Below, one piece after another: positions 9,222-17,161 of a stretch of DNA of 64,000 nucleotides. The stretch is taken from positions 1,426,001 through 1,490,000 of the forward strand of contig NC_014618.1 of NCBI RefSeq assembly GCF_000164865.1. Direction: 5' to 3'. Each line of letters begins with the position of its first letter. Within the stretch, counting starts at the first letter, position 1. Both the position numbers and the translations under genes were made by a program. This stretch comes from [Enterobacter] lignolyticus SCF1. Lineage in GTDB: Bacteria > Pseudomonadota > Gammaproteobacteria > Enterobacterales > Enterobacteriaceae. The notes under the pieces were generated by a model that worked only from the letters and a program-made list of their open reading frames with translations, was not told the DNA's origin and made no database searches.

Positions 9222-9293
9222 TTAGATCATCAGGGCGAAGGTACCGGCCCAGACGATGACCATAAAAGAGATGCCCATAAAGAAATATTTCAC
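9222..9293 (-). CDS. ypdK: YpdK, 23-residue single-helix membrane protein
   Basis: A 23-codon frame on the minus strand reads (V/M)KYFFMGISFMVIVW then AGTFALMI and a TAA stop. This matches the E. coli small inner-membrane protein YpdK as I remember it, at the same position beside alaC. The whole product is one hydrophobic helix. The start is GTG at 9293, preceded at nine bases by GGAG, a good ribosome site. The function is unknown; in E. coli it is one of the experimentally detected sub-50-residue membrane proteins. The gene is easily missed by gene callers. Confidence 0.88.
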   Translation of the reverse strand: MKYFFMGISFMVIVWAGTFALMI

Positions 9294-9793
9294 GTCTCAC
9301 CACTCCACGTATCTGTTAATACGCTCTAACGAACTTTGCTCTGACCGAGCATTACGGGCTGACACCTGCAGCATTGAGTCAGGAAACTCCCCTTTATCAG
9401 CGCTGGCATCACCCCAGAATTCTGTGCGTTCTGTGCTCCAGATGGCGCTAATGTACGCTTAAAAAAATGGCGAGGCAAGAGGGATTTTTTTATTAATTTT
9501 TAGTTACTTATGAGTGTCGTGATTCGGCGACACATTAATTTCAGGGGGTAATAAATTCGCCTCTGGCTAACGCCATTCGCCGGGTTAACTTCATACGATT
9601 ACCTTATTGAAACTAGGGTTAATTTCCGCTTTAACAGAAAGGGTAAGAGAGAAAAAGCGTGCCAGCGGCAGGGGACGGACGGGCAGCGAAGCGGCGTCGA
9701 AAAATGGTAGCGGTCTGGGAATTGTCTTAAAATATAAACAGCAAGGCGTGTAAGAGCTTACGAGAAATCTTACAGCAAAGAGGAGTAAAGACC
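9294..9793. other. Intergenic region between ypdK and yfdY
   Basis: About 500 bases with no convincing gene. The ypdK promoter should lie at its left end. An AT-rich stretch (about 9460-9520) and the yfdY leader fill the rest. No recognised RNA, repeat or operator was found. Confidence 0.4.
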
Positions 9794-10036
9794 ATGATTT
9801 ACCTGTGGGTTTTTCTCTCAATCAGTATTCTCTCCGTAAGCGGTTATACAGGTCAGGTACTGGGCGTGGCGTCAGCCGTCACTTCTTTTATCGGCATGAG
9901 CGTCCTTGTCGCGTTTATCTATTATTTCACTACGTGGCTGACCGGCGGCGCGGAAATGGTCACGGGGCTGTTCCTTTTCCTGGCGCCAGCCTGCGGGTTG
10001 ATTATGCGCTTTATGGTTGGGGACGGCAGGCGCTAG
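9794..10036 (+). CDS. yfdY: YfdY, DUF2545 small inner-membrane protein
   Basis: The 80-residue product has three hydrophobic segments (about 2-18, 22-45 and 52-72) and the conserved pieces VSGYTGQVLGV, YYFTTWLTGG and LAPACGLIMRFMVG, matching E. coli YfdY. The family is enterobacterial, inner-membrane and uncharacterised. AAGAGGAGTAAAGACC before the ATG is a strong ribosome site. It follows alaC and ypdK as in E. coli. It is the last gene of the left core block; the next E. coli neighbour, lpxP, is absent. Confidence 0.9.
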   Translation: MIYLWVFLSISILSVSGYTGQVLGVASAVTSFIGMSVLVAFIYYFTTWLTGGAEMVTGLFLFLAPACGLIMRFMVGDGRR

Positions 10037-10047
10037 ACCGGAAAATG

Positions 10048-10078
10048 AAAGTGCCAGCCTCGATCGCTGGCACTTTTA
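10048..10078. terminator. Terminator after yfdY
   Basis: AAAGTGCCAGC-ctcgatc-GCTGGCACTTTTA: perfect stem with T tract. It lies between yfdY and the convergent cupin gene and may serve both. Confidence 0.9.
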
Positions 10079-10099
10079 TCGTCGGGCGCGTCGGTAAAA

Positions 10100-10576
10100 C
10101 TAGAGCGTAAAGCCGCCGTCGCCAACCTGCGCTCTGGCATACCATGCCATCAGTTCAGCCGTTCCGGCTTCACCCTCTGCAGGCGCCCACGGGGCGGAAT
10201 CCGGCTCGGTCACCGGCTGATAGCCGCCGTGCTTAACTTCGAAAATCACCCCGCCGTGGTCTAACGACAGGACGGCGTGCCAGGTTCCGGCATCCATCTC
10301 CAGCGCCATGCACTCTTCGCCCAGCACGACGCGGCGGGTAACGTTGCCGTTATCATCGAAATTCAGCACCACAAAGCGCCCGCTGAGCGGGATCAGCAGC
10401 TCGAACGTGTGCGGATGGCGGTGGGGGCGAATATAGGTGCCAGGTTCCATCGCGATCGCCAGACGCTGGACGGGGTCGCTCAGGTCCGGGTGAAAATTAC
10501 GGTGTGCGCGTAAACGGGGCGCGTTGGCCGCCGCTTCGCTCTGTTGCTGCAGGTCACTGAGGGTGATTTGTTTCAT
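10100..10576 (-). CDS. WbuC-family cupin-fold metalloprotein
   Basis: The 158-residue protein starts MKQITLSDLQQQSEAA. Its core is a cupin: PGTYIRPHRHPHTFELLI carries the His/His/Glu-type metal ligands, GRFVVLNFDDNGNV follows, and EMDAGTWHAVLSLDHGGVIFEVKHGGY is the second cupin motif. This is the WbuC family, known from O-antigen clusters and from scattered enteric loci. Members are small metal-binding cytoplasmic proteins of unknown reaction. The start at 10576 is preferred over the ATG 12 codons upstream because it fits the family. There is no polysaccharide gene nearby, so a link to O-antigen cannot be made. Confidence 0.8.
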   Translation of the reverse strand: MKQITLSDLQQQSEAAANAPRLRAHRNFHPDLSDPVQRLAIAMEPGTYIRPHRHPHTFELLIPLSGRFVVLNFDDNGNVTRRVVLGEECMALEMDAGTWHAVLSLDHGGVIFEVKHGGYQPVTEPDSAPWAPAEGEAGTAELMAWYARAQVGDGGFTL

Positions 10577-10722
10577 GTAAGTTGCCTGATATCGTGAGAG
10601 TGGGTGGATCAATGCAATAGGAGATAACGCCGTGGCGACATTGTATCTGCTGTCGCAAAAAATGTCGGTGAAAATCGGTGAGATGCGGTGGGAGAATGCA
10701 ACAGCTGGCGAATGAATGGCGC

Positions 10723-10822
10723 GAGGGCTTTGCGGCTAATCGGCGTTATCGGCTACCCTTTTTCTATCGTAGCGTCGTTTTCTGCTAATGGGTAGCCTGT
10801 CGCTTTAGCCAGCAAAGCCCTC
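10723..10822. repeat. Long imperfect hairpin downstream of the amino-acid-binding protein gene
   Basis: The left arm begins GAGGGCTTTGCGGCTAA and ends GGCTACCC; the right arm begins GGGTAGCC and ends TTAGCCAGCAAAGCCCTC. Paired over about 33 bases with small bulges, they enclose a T-rich loop of roughly 30 bases. It ends six bases from the stop codon of the minus-strand gene. It could be a terminator or processing structure or a small mobile repeat. Confidence 0.75.
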
Positions 10823-10828
10823 CGGGAA

Positions 10829-11611
10829 TCAGCTTCCGGCATAAATATCAAACGTAAAATACTTAGCGGCTAGTTTTTTATACGTGCCATCTGCAATTAT
10901 TTGTGCGATAGCGCCATTGATCGCCTGCTGAAGCTCGGTGTCTTCTTTTCTCAAGCCGATGGCGTCGCCGTTGGTAAATAATGTTTTATCCTGTAACGCA
11001 TTGCCGACAAAGGTAAAGTCTTTGCCCTGCTCTTTGTTTAAGAAGCTGTATTCTGCCATCACGCCAGCCAGAGCGGCAGCATCAATACGGCCGGACTCGA
11101 GGTCGGGAATAATCTGATCTGCCCCCTGGTAGGCAACAACATTTACCCCTGCATTTCTCCAGTATTTATTGGCATAGGTCTCCTGGACCGAGCCCTGTTC
11201 AACACCGATTGTTTTGTTCTTTAACGCCCCGGCATCGGTTGCCGTAATGGTATTTTTGCGGGCGACGACAAATATCGGACCGCTATAAATCTTATCGCTG
11301 AAGGTTAATTGTTCTTTTCTCTTCTCGGTAACGTACATTGCCGACAAAATGGCATCAAATTTTTTTGCCTTCAGCGCCGGGATGATGCCATCAAAATTAC
11401 TTTCTACCCAACTGCATTTAGCCTGCAGCTTTTGGCAGATGGCGTTGCCGAGATCAATATCGAAACCGACGATATGTCCATCGGTGGTTTTCGATTCAAA
11501 TGGCGGAAAAGTCGGGTCGACGCCAAAGCGGATCTCGGTAATGCTACCGGCAAACGATGCGCCTGAGACTGAGATCAGCGTAAACAGTAACGGAATCAGT
11601 TGTTTTTTCAT
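10829..11611 (-). CDS. Periplasmic amino-acid-binding protein (ArgT/HisJ-like, SBP family 3)
   Basis: The 260-residue precursor has a signal peptide (MKKQLIPLLFTLISVSGASFA, cleavage near 21). The mature part shows the family 3 pattern: RFGVDPTFPPFESKTTDG, VGFDIDLGNAICQKL, ESNFDGIIPALKAKKFDAIL, MYVTEKRKEQLTFSDKIY and GVEQGSVQETYANKYW. This is the signature of lysine/arginine/ornithine- and histidine-binding proteins of polar amino-acid ABC transporters. No permease or ATPase gene is adjacent, so it probably works with a transporter encoded elsewhere, as ArgT does with HisQMP. The exact ligand is not readable. An insertion sequence lies just upstream of its start and may have displaced its promoter. 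Confidence 0.85.
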   Translation of the reverse strand: MKKQLIPLLFTLISVSGASFAGSITEIRFGVDPTFPPFESKTTDGHIVGFDIDLGNAICQKLQAKCSWVESNFDGIIPALKAKKFDAILSAMYVTEKRKEQLTFSDKIYSGPIFVVARKNTITATDAGALKNKTIGVEQGSVQETYANKYWRNAGVNVVAYQGADQIIPDLESGRIDAAALAGVMAEYSFLNKEQGKDFTFVGNALQDKTLFTNGDAIGLRKEDTELQQAINGAIAQIIADGTYKKLAAKYFTFDIYAGS

Positions 11612-11637
11612 TGTGGCTCTCTGTAGAGGTTAACGAC

Positions 11638-12845
11638 TGTAAGTATCCCGCATAATCGTGCCATTCACTTTTAGAGATCTTCCGACATACTGAATATGTC
11701 CCCTGAGGAGATCGCTATGCGTAAGATCCGTTTCACCGAGCACCAGATCATCGCCGTCCTGAAGTCCGTCGAAGCTGGCAGGATTGTCAAAGATGTGTGT
11801 CGCGAGGCCGCTATTTCGGAAGCCAGCTACTACAACTGGAAGGCGAAATATGGTGGGATGGAAGCCGCTGATATCAAAAAAATAAAAGCTCTTGAGGACG
11901 AAAATCGTCGTCTGAAGCAGATATTTGCCGATCTCAGCCTTGAATGTCGGGCACTGAAAGACGTTATCGAAAAAAAAGCTTTAAAACCAGCGGTAAAGCG
12001 GGAACTCGTCAGCTATCTGACGGCACAGTTTGCTATGAGCGTCCGCCAGGCATGCAGGACATTATCGCTGAGCAGGACGGTGTATTTTTATCAGCCCGAT
12101 ACCCGGCGCGATGAACCGGTGATCCTGGCGTTGACTGAACTGGCAGAACGCTATCCGCGATACGGTTTTAAGAAACTGTTTCAGGTGCTGCGCAGGCAGG
12201 GTAACGCCTGGAATCATAAGCGTGTTCACCGGATTTACTGCCTGCTTAAACTGAATTTTCGCCGCAAAGGCAAGCAGCGTCTGCCGGTACGAAACCCTAC
12301 GCCGCTGGCAACACCTGAGGCACTTAATCAGAGCTGGTCCATCGATTTTATGCACGATGCGCTGGTGTGTGGCAGACGCTTCCGGACCTTCAATGTGGTG
12401 GATGACTTTAACCGCGAGGCTCTTGCAATAGAAATCGACCTGAATATCCCGGCGCAGCGAGTCGTGAGAGTGCTCGAGAGGAGAGTGGCGAATCGCGGAT
12501 ATCCACTGAAGATGCGAATGGATAACGGGCCAGAACGGGTATCGCTGGCTCTGGCTCAGTGGGCGGAGGAACACGGGGTGATGCTGGAATTTATCAGGCC
12601 GGGTAAACATACGCAGAATGCGTTTATTGAGCGGTTCAATCGGACGTACCGGACAGAAATCCTGTATTTTTATCTGTTCAGGACCCTGAATGAAGCGCGG
12701 GAAATCACAGAGCGCTGGCTGGCTGAATATAACAGTGAGCGGCCTCATGAATCCCTGAATAATCTAACGCCGGAAGAGTACCGACTGATGGCCGAAAATC
12801 CGGAAATCTCAAAAAGTGCGTGGAACTAAAACGGGTGTACTTACA
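11638..12845 (+). mobile_element. IS407-group IS3-family insertion sequence, complete
   Basis: The element is 1,208 bases long. The left end TGTAAGTATCCCG matches the inverted right end TGTAAGTACACCCG. It carries one long transposase gene. The bases flanking the two ends (CGAC on the left, GAGG on the right) are not a direct repeat, so no target duplication remains. It resembles the enteric IS1222/ISEhe3 type, but I cannot assign a name. Confidence 0.85.
11717..12829 (+). CDS. IS407-group transposase, OrfA and OrfB fused in one frame
   Basis: The 370-residue product has an N-terminal HTH (about 1-60: FTEHQIIAVLKSVEAG and EASYYNWKAKYGG), a leucine-zipper region (KIKALEDENRRLKQIF), and an rve/DDE integrase core with Asp in SWSIDFMHD, Asp in RMDNGPE and Glu in AFIERFNRTYR. 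In this group OrfA normally ends soon after a run of seven A residues and OrfB is reached by a -1 frameshift. Here the run at 11970-11977 has eight A residues, which joins the two frames (VIEKKALKPAVKR). The start ATG at 11717 has GAGGAG six bases upstream. A residue after the second Asp motif (GPERVS) may differ from the usual GPEF. Confidence 0.88.
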   Translation: MRKIRFTEHQIIAVLKSVEAGRIVKDVCREAAISEASYYNWKAKYGGMEAADIKKIKALEDENRRLKQIFADLSLECRALKDVIEKKALKPAVKRELVSYLTAQFAMSVRQACRTLSLSRTVYFYQPDTRRDEPVILALTELAERYPRYGFKKLFQVLRRQGNAWNHKRVHRIYCLLKLNFRRKGKQRLPVRNPTPLATPEALNQSWSIDFMHDALVCGRRFRTFNVVDDFNREALAIEIDLNIPAQRVVRVLERRVANRGYPLKMRMDNGPERVSLALAQWAEEHGVMLEFIRPGKHTQNAFIERFNRTYRTEILYFYLFRTLNEAREITERWLAEYNSERPHESLNNLTPEEYRLMAENPEISKSAWN

Positions 12846-13500
12846 GAGGGGGGAGGTACCTGAAAATCTATCAGCAGGGAGTGGTTTAATCGATGTTGGA
12901 TTTAATTAATAACCCCCCCCATGAATATAGCAATCAATTTATATCACTAAAATGTATATTTGAGGTCGTTAATCACATAGCCTATGGTTGTCACTGTTTG
13001 CGAATTATGAATATTTTATTATTGCATAACAATTGATGTATAATGCGTTCTTAATGTCTTAGGTTGATTTTTTATAAATTTTGTATCGTTCTTTTGTTTA
13101 TCTTATGCTGCTTTTTTATTTGTTCGTGATATTTTACTCTATTTTATCCATGTTGAATCTGACTAGGAATGGTGGTAATGGTTAGTAATATTTATGTGAG
13201 GGGGTGTGCATGTTATCATCTGTGAAATTTGACAGCGCCTTTACATTTGTTGGATTGGACTTTATCGCCAGAAGCCTAGTGCTGATGGAGGTGAATGGGA
13301 CCTATATTCCCCCCCTTAATCTGTTGCTGGTAACATGATGAGTGAGCAGCAAGAGATATTAATTATCCAGTGCGTTTATCATAAAGATAGATTATTTATT
13401 TCGTAGAGCAAAAAACATATTTATGTTTATTAGTGATTTTTTGATGTGCGTGAAAAAAGCCATGCCGTCAATTATGTGAATTAAATAAGGCAGGAAAAGT
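12846..13500. other. AT-rich region between the IS and a diguanylate cyclase gene
   Basis: These 655 bases are much richer in A and T than the flanking genes and contain homopolymer tracts (C8 near 12910, C8 near 13312). A 42-codon frame at 13210-13338 (MLSSVKFDSAFTF...) has no recognised relative. It probably holds the promoter of the cyclase gene, and it may be debris of a former gene. I recognise nothing else in it. Confidence 0.4.
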
Positions 13501-15024
13501 GTGCTGGGCGAAAAAAATATCTCCTTCTACAATCGCTTGAGTTTAAGAGCAAAACAGGGTTTGCTTTTGATTCTTGTTATTTTACAAGCCATGCTTCTTG
13601 TCGGTTATCTTGTTTATCAATATACCTATATTAAAGGCGAAGCTGCTCGCATATTACGTAATACCACGTTGCTGGAAGCAGAAAACTTTGAAATTACTCA
13701 GGATGCAATGCGTTATCAGATACGCGTCATCGGCAATGCTATTCTGTTGAACCATACAGTCACGCCAGAAAATGCAACATCGTTCCTTGAAGAAGAGCTA
13801 AAGCGTGAGTGGTTGGATGGTGTGGTAGTGTTTAATGATAAAGGTGATTTTGTTGCCAGTTGTGCTCTTTTTCCGCTTAAAAAGGTGTTCAGCGAAACCA
13901 CGCTCGCTGAGCTCAGCTTTCGGGAGCGGCCTTTATTCAAAAACCTACGACTCAAGGAGGAAAATGATCGTCTGCTATATTGGCAAAGTAAAGGTACCGA
14001 TCTAAATATGCATGGGTTTGTGATGTACCATGCAGTACGCGACCTTACAGGACGTTTTCTGGGGGGCGTCCTCGGGTATTTTGACTCTCGGTCAATGATT
14101 GAGATGTTTCGCAAACTTGAGCGCAAAGGTTTTTATCTCGGCGCTGGTGGGGCAATGGCGGTACTCGATCGTAGTAATAGAATTCAACTGACTCGGGTGG
14201 GGGCAGGTACCGATCAGGAGTTACCCCATTTCAATCCTTATCTCAGCCAGGTAATGCAATATGCCGCCGATTCGGCCCGGGCGCATGAATACAGATCACC
14301 AGTTGATGGTACCCCACGCATGGGCGTATTTCTCAATTTAAGCAATCATGAATGGGTGATGGCTGTAGGGTTGGCTGAGCACGAAATCCTGTACGGTTGG
14401 TATATTCAGGTCCTGTGCTCGATTATAGCGCTGGTCGTTATGGCGACGACGCAATGGCTCTTGTTGAATTATATGCATACCAACTTCTTACAACGCCAGC
14501 AGCTTATTCAGGAAGCTATGTATGATGCGCTGACGGGGTTGGCCAATCGCCGTCATTTTAATGAACGTGTGCAGTGGGCTTGTCGTACAGCACAGCGCAA
14601 GCGACAACCTTTGAGTGTTTTAAGCATCGATCTGGACCATTTCAAAAGGATTAATGACTATTATGGTCATAGCGTTGGGGATGAAGTGCTCAGGTGTATA
14701 GGGCAACTATTACCGGGGTTGGTCAGGGAAGGGGATATTATCGCACGAGTGGGAGGGGAGGAGTTTGTGGTGGTTATGCTATCCACAGAACTTGAGGAGG
14801 CTGGTGTAGTGGCCGAGCATATCCGTGCCAGTTTCGCTAATCAGAGCATTGATTTTCATGGTCGCAAGATTCAGTTCACCGCGAGCTTTGGCCTTACTCA
14901 AATAATGCCCGACGAACTGGATGTCAGTGACGGTATCAAAGTTGCCCTTGATAGGGCAGACCGGGGGTTGTATCGCGCTAAACGAGAGGGGCGAAATCGG
15001 GTGTGCAGAGTGGATAAGGATTGA
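13501..15024 (+). CDS. Membrane-anchored diguanylate cyclase with periplasmic Cache-like sensor
   Basis: The 507-residue protein has one N-terminal helix (about 20-42), a periplasmic region of roughly 255 residues that looks like a double Cache sensor, a second helix (about 300-325), and a C-terminal GGDEF domain (about 340-505). The catalytic loop is GGEEF at 418-422, preceded by the inhibitory RxxD site (REGD, 409-412). It should therefore make cyclic di-GMP and be feedback-inhibited by it. The start is GTG at 13501, with AGGAAAA a few bases upstream. The sensor ligand is unknown. It sits between an IS and a catabolic cluster, in a stretch with lower GC than either core flank, suggesting acquisition. 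Confidence 0.87.
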   Translation: MLGEKNISFYNRLSLRAKQGLLLILVILQAMLLVGYLVYQYTYIKGEAARILRNTTLLEAENFEITQDAMRYQIRVIGNAILLNHTVTPENATSFLEEELKREWLDGVVVFNDKGDFVASCALFPLKKVFSETTLAELSFRERPLFKNLRLKEENDRLLYWQSKGTDLNMHGFVMYHAVRDLTGRFLGGVLGYFDSRSMIEMFRKLERKGFYLGAGGAMAVLDRSNRIQLTRVGAGTDQELPHFNPYLSQVMQYAADSARAHEYRSPVDGTPRMGVFLNLSNHEWVMAVGLAEHEILYGWYIQVLCSIIALVVMATTQWLLLNYMHTNFLQRQQLIQEAMYDALTGLANRRHFNERVQWACRTAQRKRQPLSVLSIDLDHFKRINDYYGHSVGDEVLRCIGQLLPGLVREGDIIARVGGEEFVVVMLSTELEEAGVVAEHIRASFANQSIDFHGRKIQFTASFGLTQIMPDELDVSDGIKVALDRADRGLYRAKREGRNRVCRVDKD

Positions 15025-15207
15025 CGTAATGATATTCCGGCTAGCATCCATTTGTTGCTAAATAAGGATGACATCCGTGTGGCTTCGCTAAGTCTGGCAA
15101 CGCATAAATCAGACATACGGCACCGGATAGGGCGTTATCTGCACGCTCAAAACCCATCAGACCGGACCATTCGGTCATCTTCACTTTTCATTAATCTCCG
15201 CTCCCTG

Positions 15208-16266
15208 TTATTCAGGTGTCAAATATAAAGCTCCCGTTGCTGTCTGGACGACCCGCGGCACGATGCTGTGGCGGGAGCGCCAGGTCGCGGGCGGCATACC
15301 GAACTGGGCGCTGAACCAGCGGGTGAAGGAGCTGGGCATGGAGTAGCCGAGCATGTCGGCGATGTGGCCAAGGGAGTAGCCTGGATTTTGCAGGTAACGG
15401 ATCACCAGATCGCGCCGTACCTCATTGATAAGTTCGCTGAAGGTGGCGCCGCTCTCCTCCAGATGGCGTTGCAGGGTACGCACATTCATCCCCAGGGTGA
15501 GGGAGATCTGCTCTATGGTGGCGCGGCCCATGGGCAGGCGCAGGTAGAGCGACTTGCGCACGTCGAACATCAGGGACTGGCGGCTTTCCACCAGCAGGGA
15601 GTCGAGGTAGTTGCGCGCGTGGCGCGCCATGGCCGGGTTGGCCAGCGGGTTGGCAATGTCCAGATCGGCAGCCTGACAGACAATGCCATTAAATTCGCTG
15701 CCAAACTCCACCTTGCAGCCGAACAGGCGTTTGTGGACGGAAAGATCCGTCGGCGCAGGGTGGGTGAAGTGGACGCTGATGGGGCGCCAGTTTGCGCCAA
15801 CGCCGACCTGAGCGGCGCAGAAGCGGTACATGACGCCGACCGCCAGCTCGGCGGCATGGCGTGACGAGGTGGGAAGATCGGTGATCACCTCCTCGCGAAT
15901 GATGACCGTCTTACCCGCTTCCTCAATGAAGATGGCCAGCGAGTCATTGCACAGGTGGCGATACTGCACTATTCCCTGCAGCGCATCGCGCAGGGTGGGC
16001 AGGTGACTGAGCAGCAGGCTTATCTCGCCAAAATCCGACAGCTGACGATGTTCCGCCATCCGCAGGCCCAGGGTATCGCACCCGCTGATGAGGGCAGAAT
16101 GCTCGATAAGCTTAATGGCGGTGGAGACAGGGATGCGCTGATTAGGCATATCCAGGATAGAAGTACTGAGCCCCACCTGCGCTAATAAGTGCTGGGTATT
16201 AAGGCCGAGTTGACGGGTGACGTCCAGATAATTGGTGAGGATGGCGGCTCTGGCTAAGACAGTCAT
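15208..16266 (-). CDS. AraC-family transcriptional regulator of the catabolic cluster
   Basis: The 352-residue protein has an N-terminal Arabinose_bd-type effector domain (about 20-205) and a C-terminal pair of AraC helix-turn-helices (about 250-335: IEQISLTLGMNVRTLQRHLEESG and LGHIADMLGYSMPSSFTRWFSAQFG). This layout is that of the OruR/ArgR/GbdR-like branch, which activates catabolic genes when a small molecule binds. It is transcribed divergently from the hydrolase and ligase genes, which is the usual arrangement for a local activator. The effector is unknown; by position it should be the substrate or an intermediate of the adjacent pathway. Confidence 0.86.
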   Translation of the reverse strand: MTVLARAAILTNYLDVTRQLGLNTQHLLAQVGLSTSILDMPNQRIPVSTAIKLIEHSALISGCDTLGLRMAEHRQLSDFGEISLLLSHLPTLRDALQGIVQYRHLCNDSLAIFIEEAGKTVIIREEVITDLPTSSRHAAELAVGVMYRFCAAQVGVGANWRPISVHFTHPAPTDLSVHKRLFGCKVEFGSEFNGIVCQAADLDIANPLANPAMARHARNYLDSLLVESRQSLMFDVRKSLYLRLPMGRATIEQISLTLGMNVRTLQRHLEESGATFSELINEVRRDLVIRYLQNPGYSLGHIADMLGYSMPSSFTRWFSAQFGMPPATWRSRHSIVPRVVQTATGALYLTPE

Positions 16267-16293
16267 CGTGCAGCTTCCTTAGGTGATTAATCT

Positions 16294-16457
16294 GTGTCGC
16301 AAATAATCGATTAACATTTAATTAGCAGTCATGTAACAAAATGGAAAGTATTTTATCTTCGTTTTGCAACATTGGTGCTTCCCTTTTTTCAGGCGGTGGG
16401 GTAGGGCTGGCGCGGGCCTTAGTTTTGCCTGCCCGTGTCGTAAAATGACAAATCGAT
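16294..16457. promoter_or_regulatory. Divergent control region with two similar motifs
   Basis: Between the AraC gene and the hydrolase gene two related sequences occur: GTGTCGCAAATAATCGAT at 16294-16311 and GTGTCGTAAAATGAC...AATCGAT at 16435-16457. Both begin GTGTCG(C/T)AAA and end AATCGAT. They may be binding sites for the AraC-family protein. This is inferred from position and repetition only. Confidence 0.35.
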
Positions 16458-16553
16458 GGCGTCAAAAGTTAAGCGGCCTGAATGTTGGGGCTTTACTGTT
16501 GCGCTTGAGGCGCTGGCCTTTAGCCGGGCCGTCTGGAGAGCAAGGAAAGTCAC

Positions 16554-17144
16554 ATGGATAAATTGCATACCAAGGCTACAGTGCTGATCGTTCCCGGATT
16601 GCGCGATCATGTGGCAGAACATTGGCAGACGCATCTGGCGGCCAGCCTGGCCAGAGTGCGTTCAGTGCCTCCCCTGACCGAGGACAAGCTCAATTGCCGG
16701 GCTCGCGTTGAGGCCATTGCCCAGGCGCTGGCGCAGATCGACGGTCCGGTGATCCTGGTTGCGCACAGCGCCGGTGTACTGATGACGGTGCACTGGGCGC
16801 AGCAGCATCAGCACCAAATCAAAGGGGCCCTGCTGGTCACCCCTCCGGATCTTTACGCCAGCTGGCCGGCCCAGTACCCGAGCCAGGAGACCCTGCAGGC
16901 CGGCGGCTGGTACCCGCTGCCGCGCACGCGGTTGCCGTTTCGAAGCCTGGTGGCCGTCAGCAGCAACGATCCCCTGGCCAGCGCCGACGCGGTGCGCGCC
17001 ATGGCCACCGGCTGGGGCAGCGAGCTTGTCGAGCTGGGCGCCGTCGGCCACCTCAATCCGGCGAGCGGCTTCGGACCCTGGCCTCAGGGGCTGGAGCTGG
17101 TGCGGCGTCTCGACGCTATGGACGTCATACCGGGCAAACAATAA
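16554..17144 (+). CDS. RBBP9/YdeN-family alpha/beta hydrolase
   Basis: The 196-residue cytoplasmic serine hydrolase starts KATVLIVPGLRDHVAEHWQTHL, the typical RBBP9 family opening. The nucleophile is Ser72 in VAHSAGVL, the acid is Asp139 in SSNDPLAS and the base is His166 in GAVGHLNPASGFGPWP. Family members are small esterases whose substrates are mostly unknown. It is the first gene of a probable two-gene transcript with the acyl-CoA ligase (17 bases between them) and faces the AraC regulator. A role in releasing an acid from an ester or lactone before CoA activation would fit, but that is inference. Confidence 0.85.
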   Translation: MDKLHTKATVLIVPGLRDHVAEHWQTHLAASLARVRSVPPLTEDKLNCRARVEAIAQALAQIDGPVILVAHSAGVLMTVHWAQQHQHQIKGALLVTPPDLYASWPAQYPSQETLQAGGWYPLPRTRLPFRSLVAVSSNDPLASADAVRAMATGWGSELVELGAVGHLNPASGFGPWPQGLELVRRLDAMDVIPGKQ

Positions 17145-17161
17145 GTCAAAGAGGAACCTGC

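Noticed and set aside
13210..13338. 42-codon frame before the diguanylate cyclase
   Set aside because: No ribosome site and no known relative; kept only as a note in the AT-rich region.
15119..15180. REP-like or terminator-like sequence after the first diguanylate cyclase
   Set aside because: GACCG...CGGTC is a short stem with no T run, and the CACCGGATAGGGCG segment matches no REP consensus well enough to annotate.
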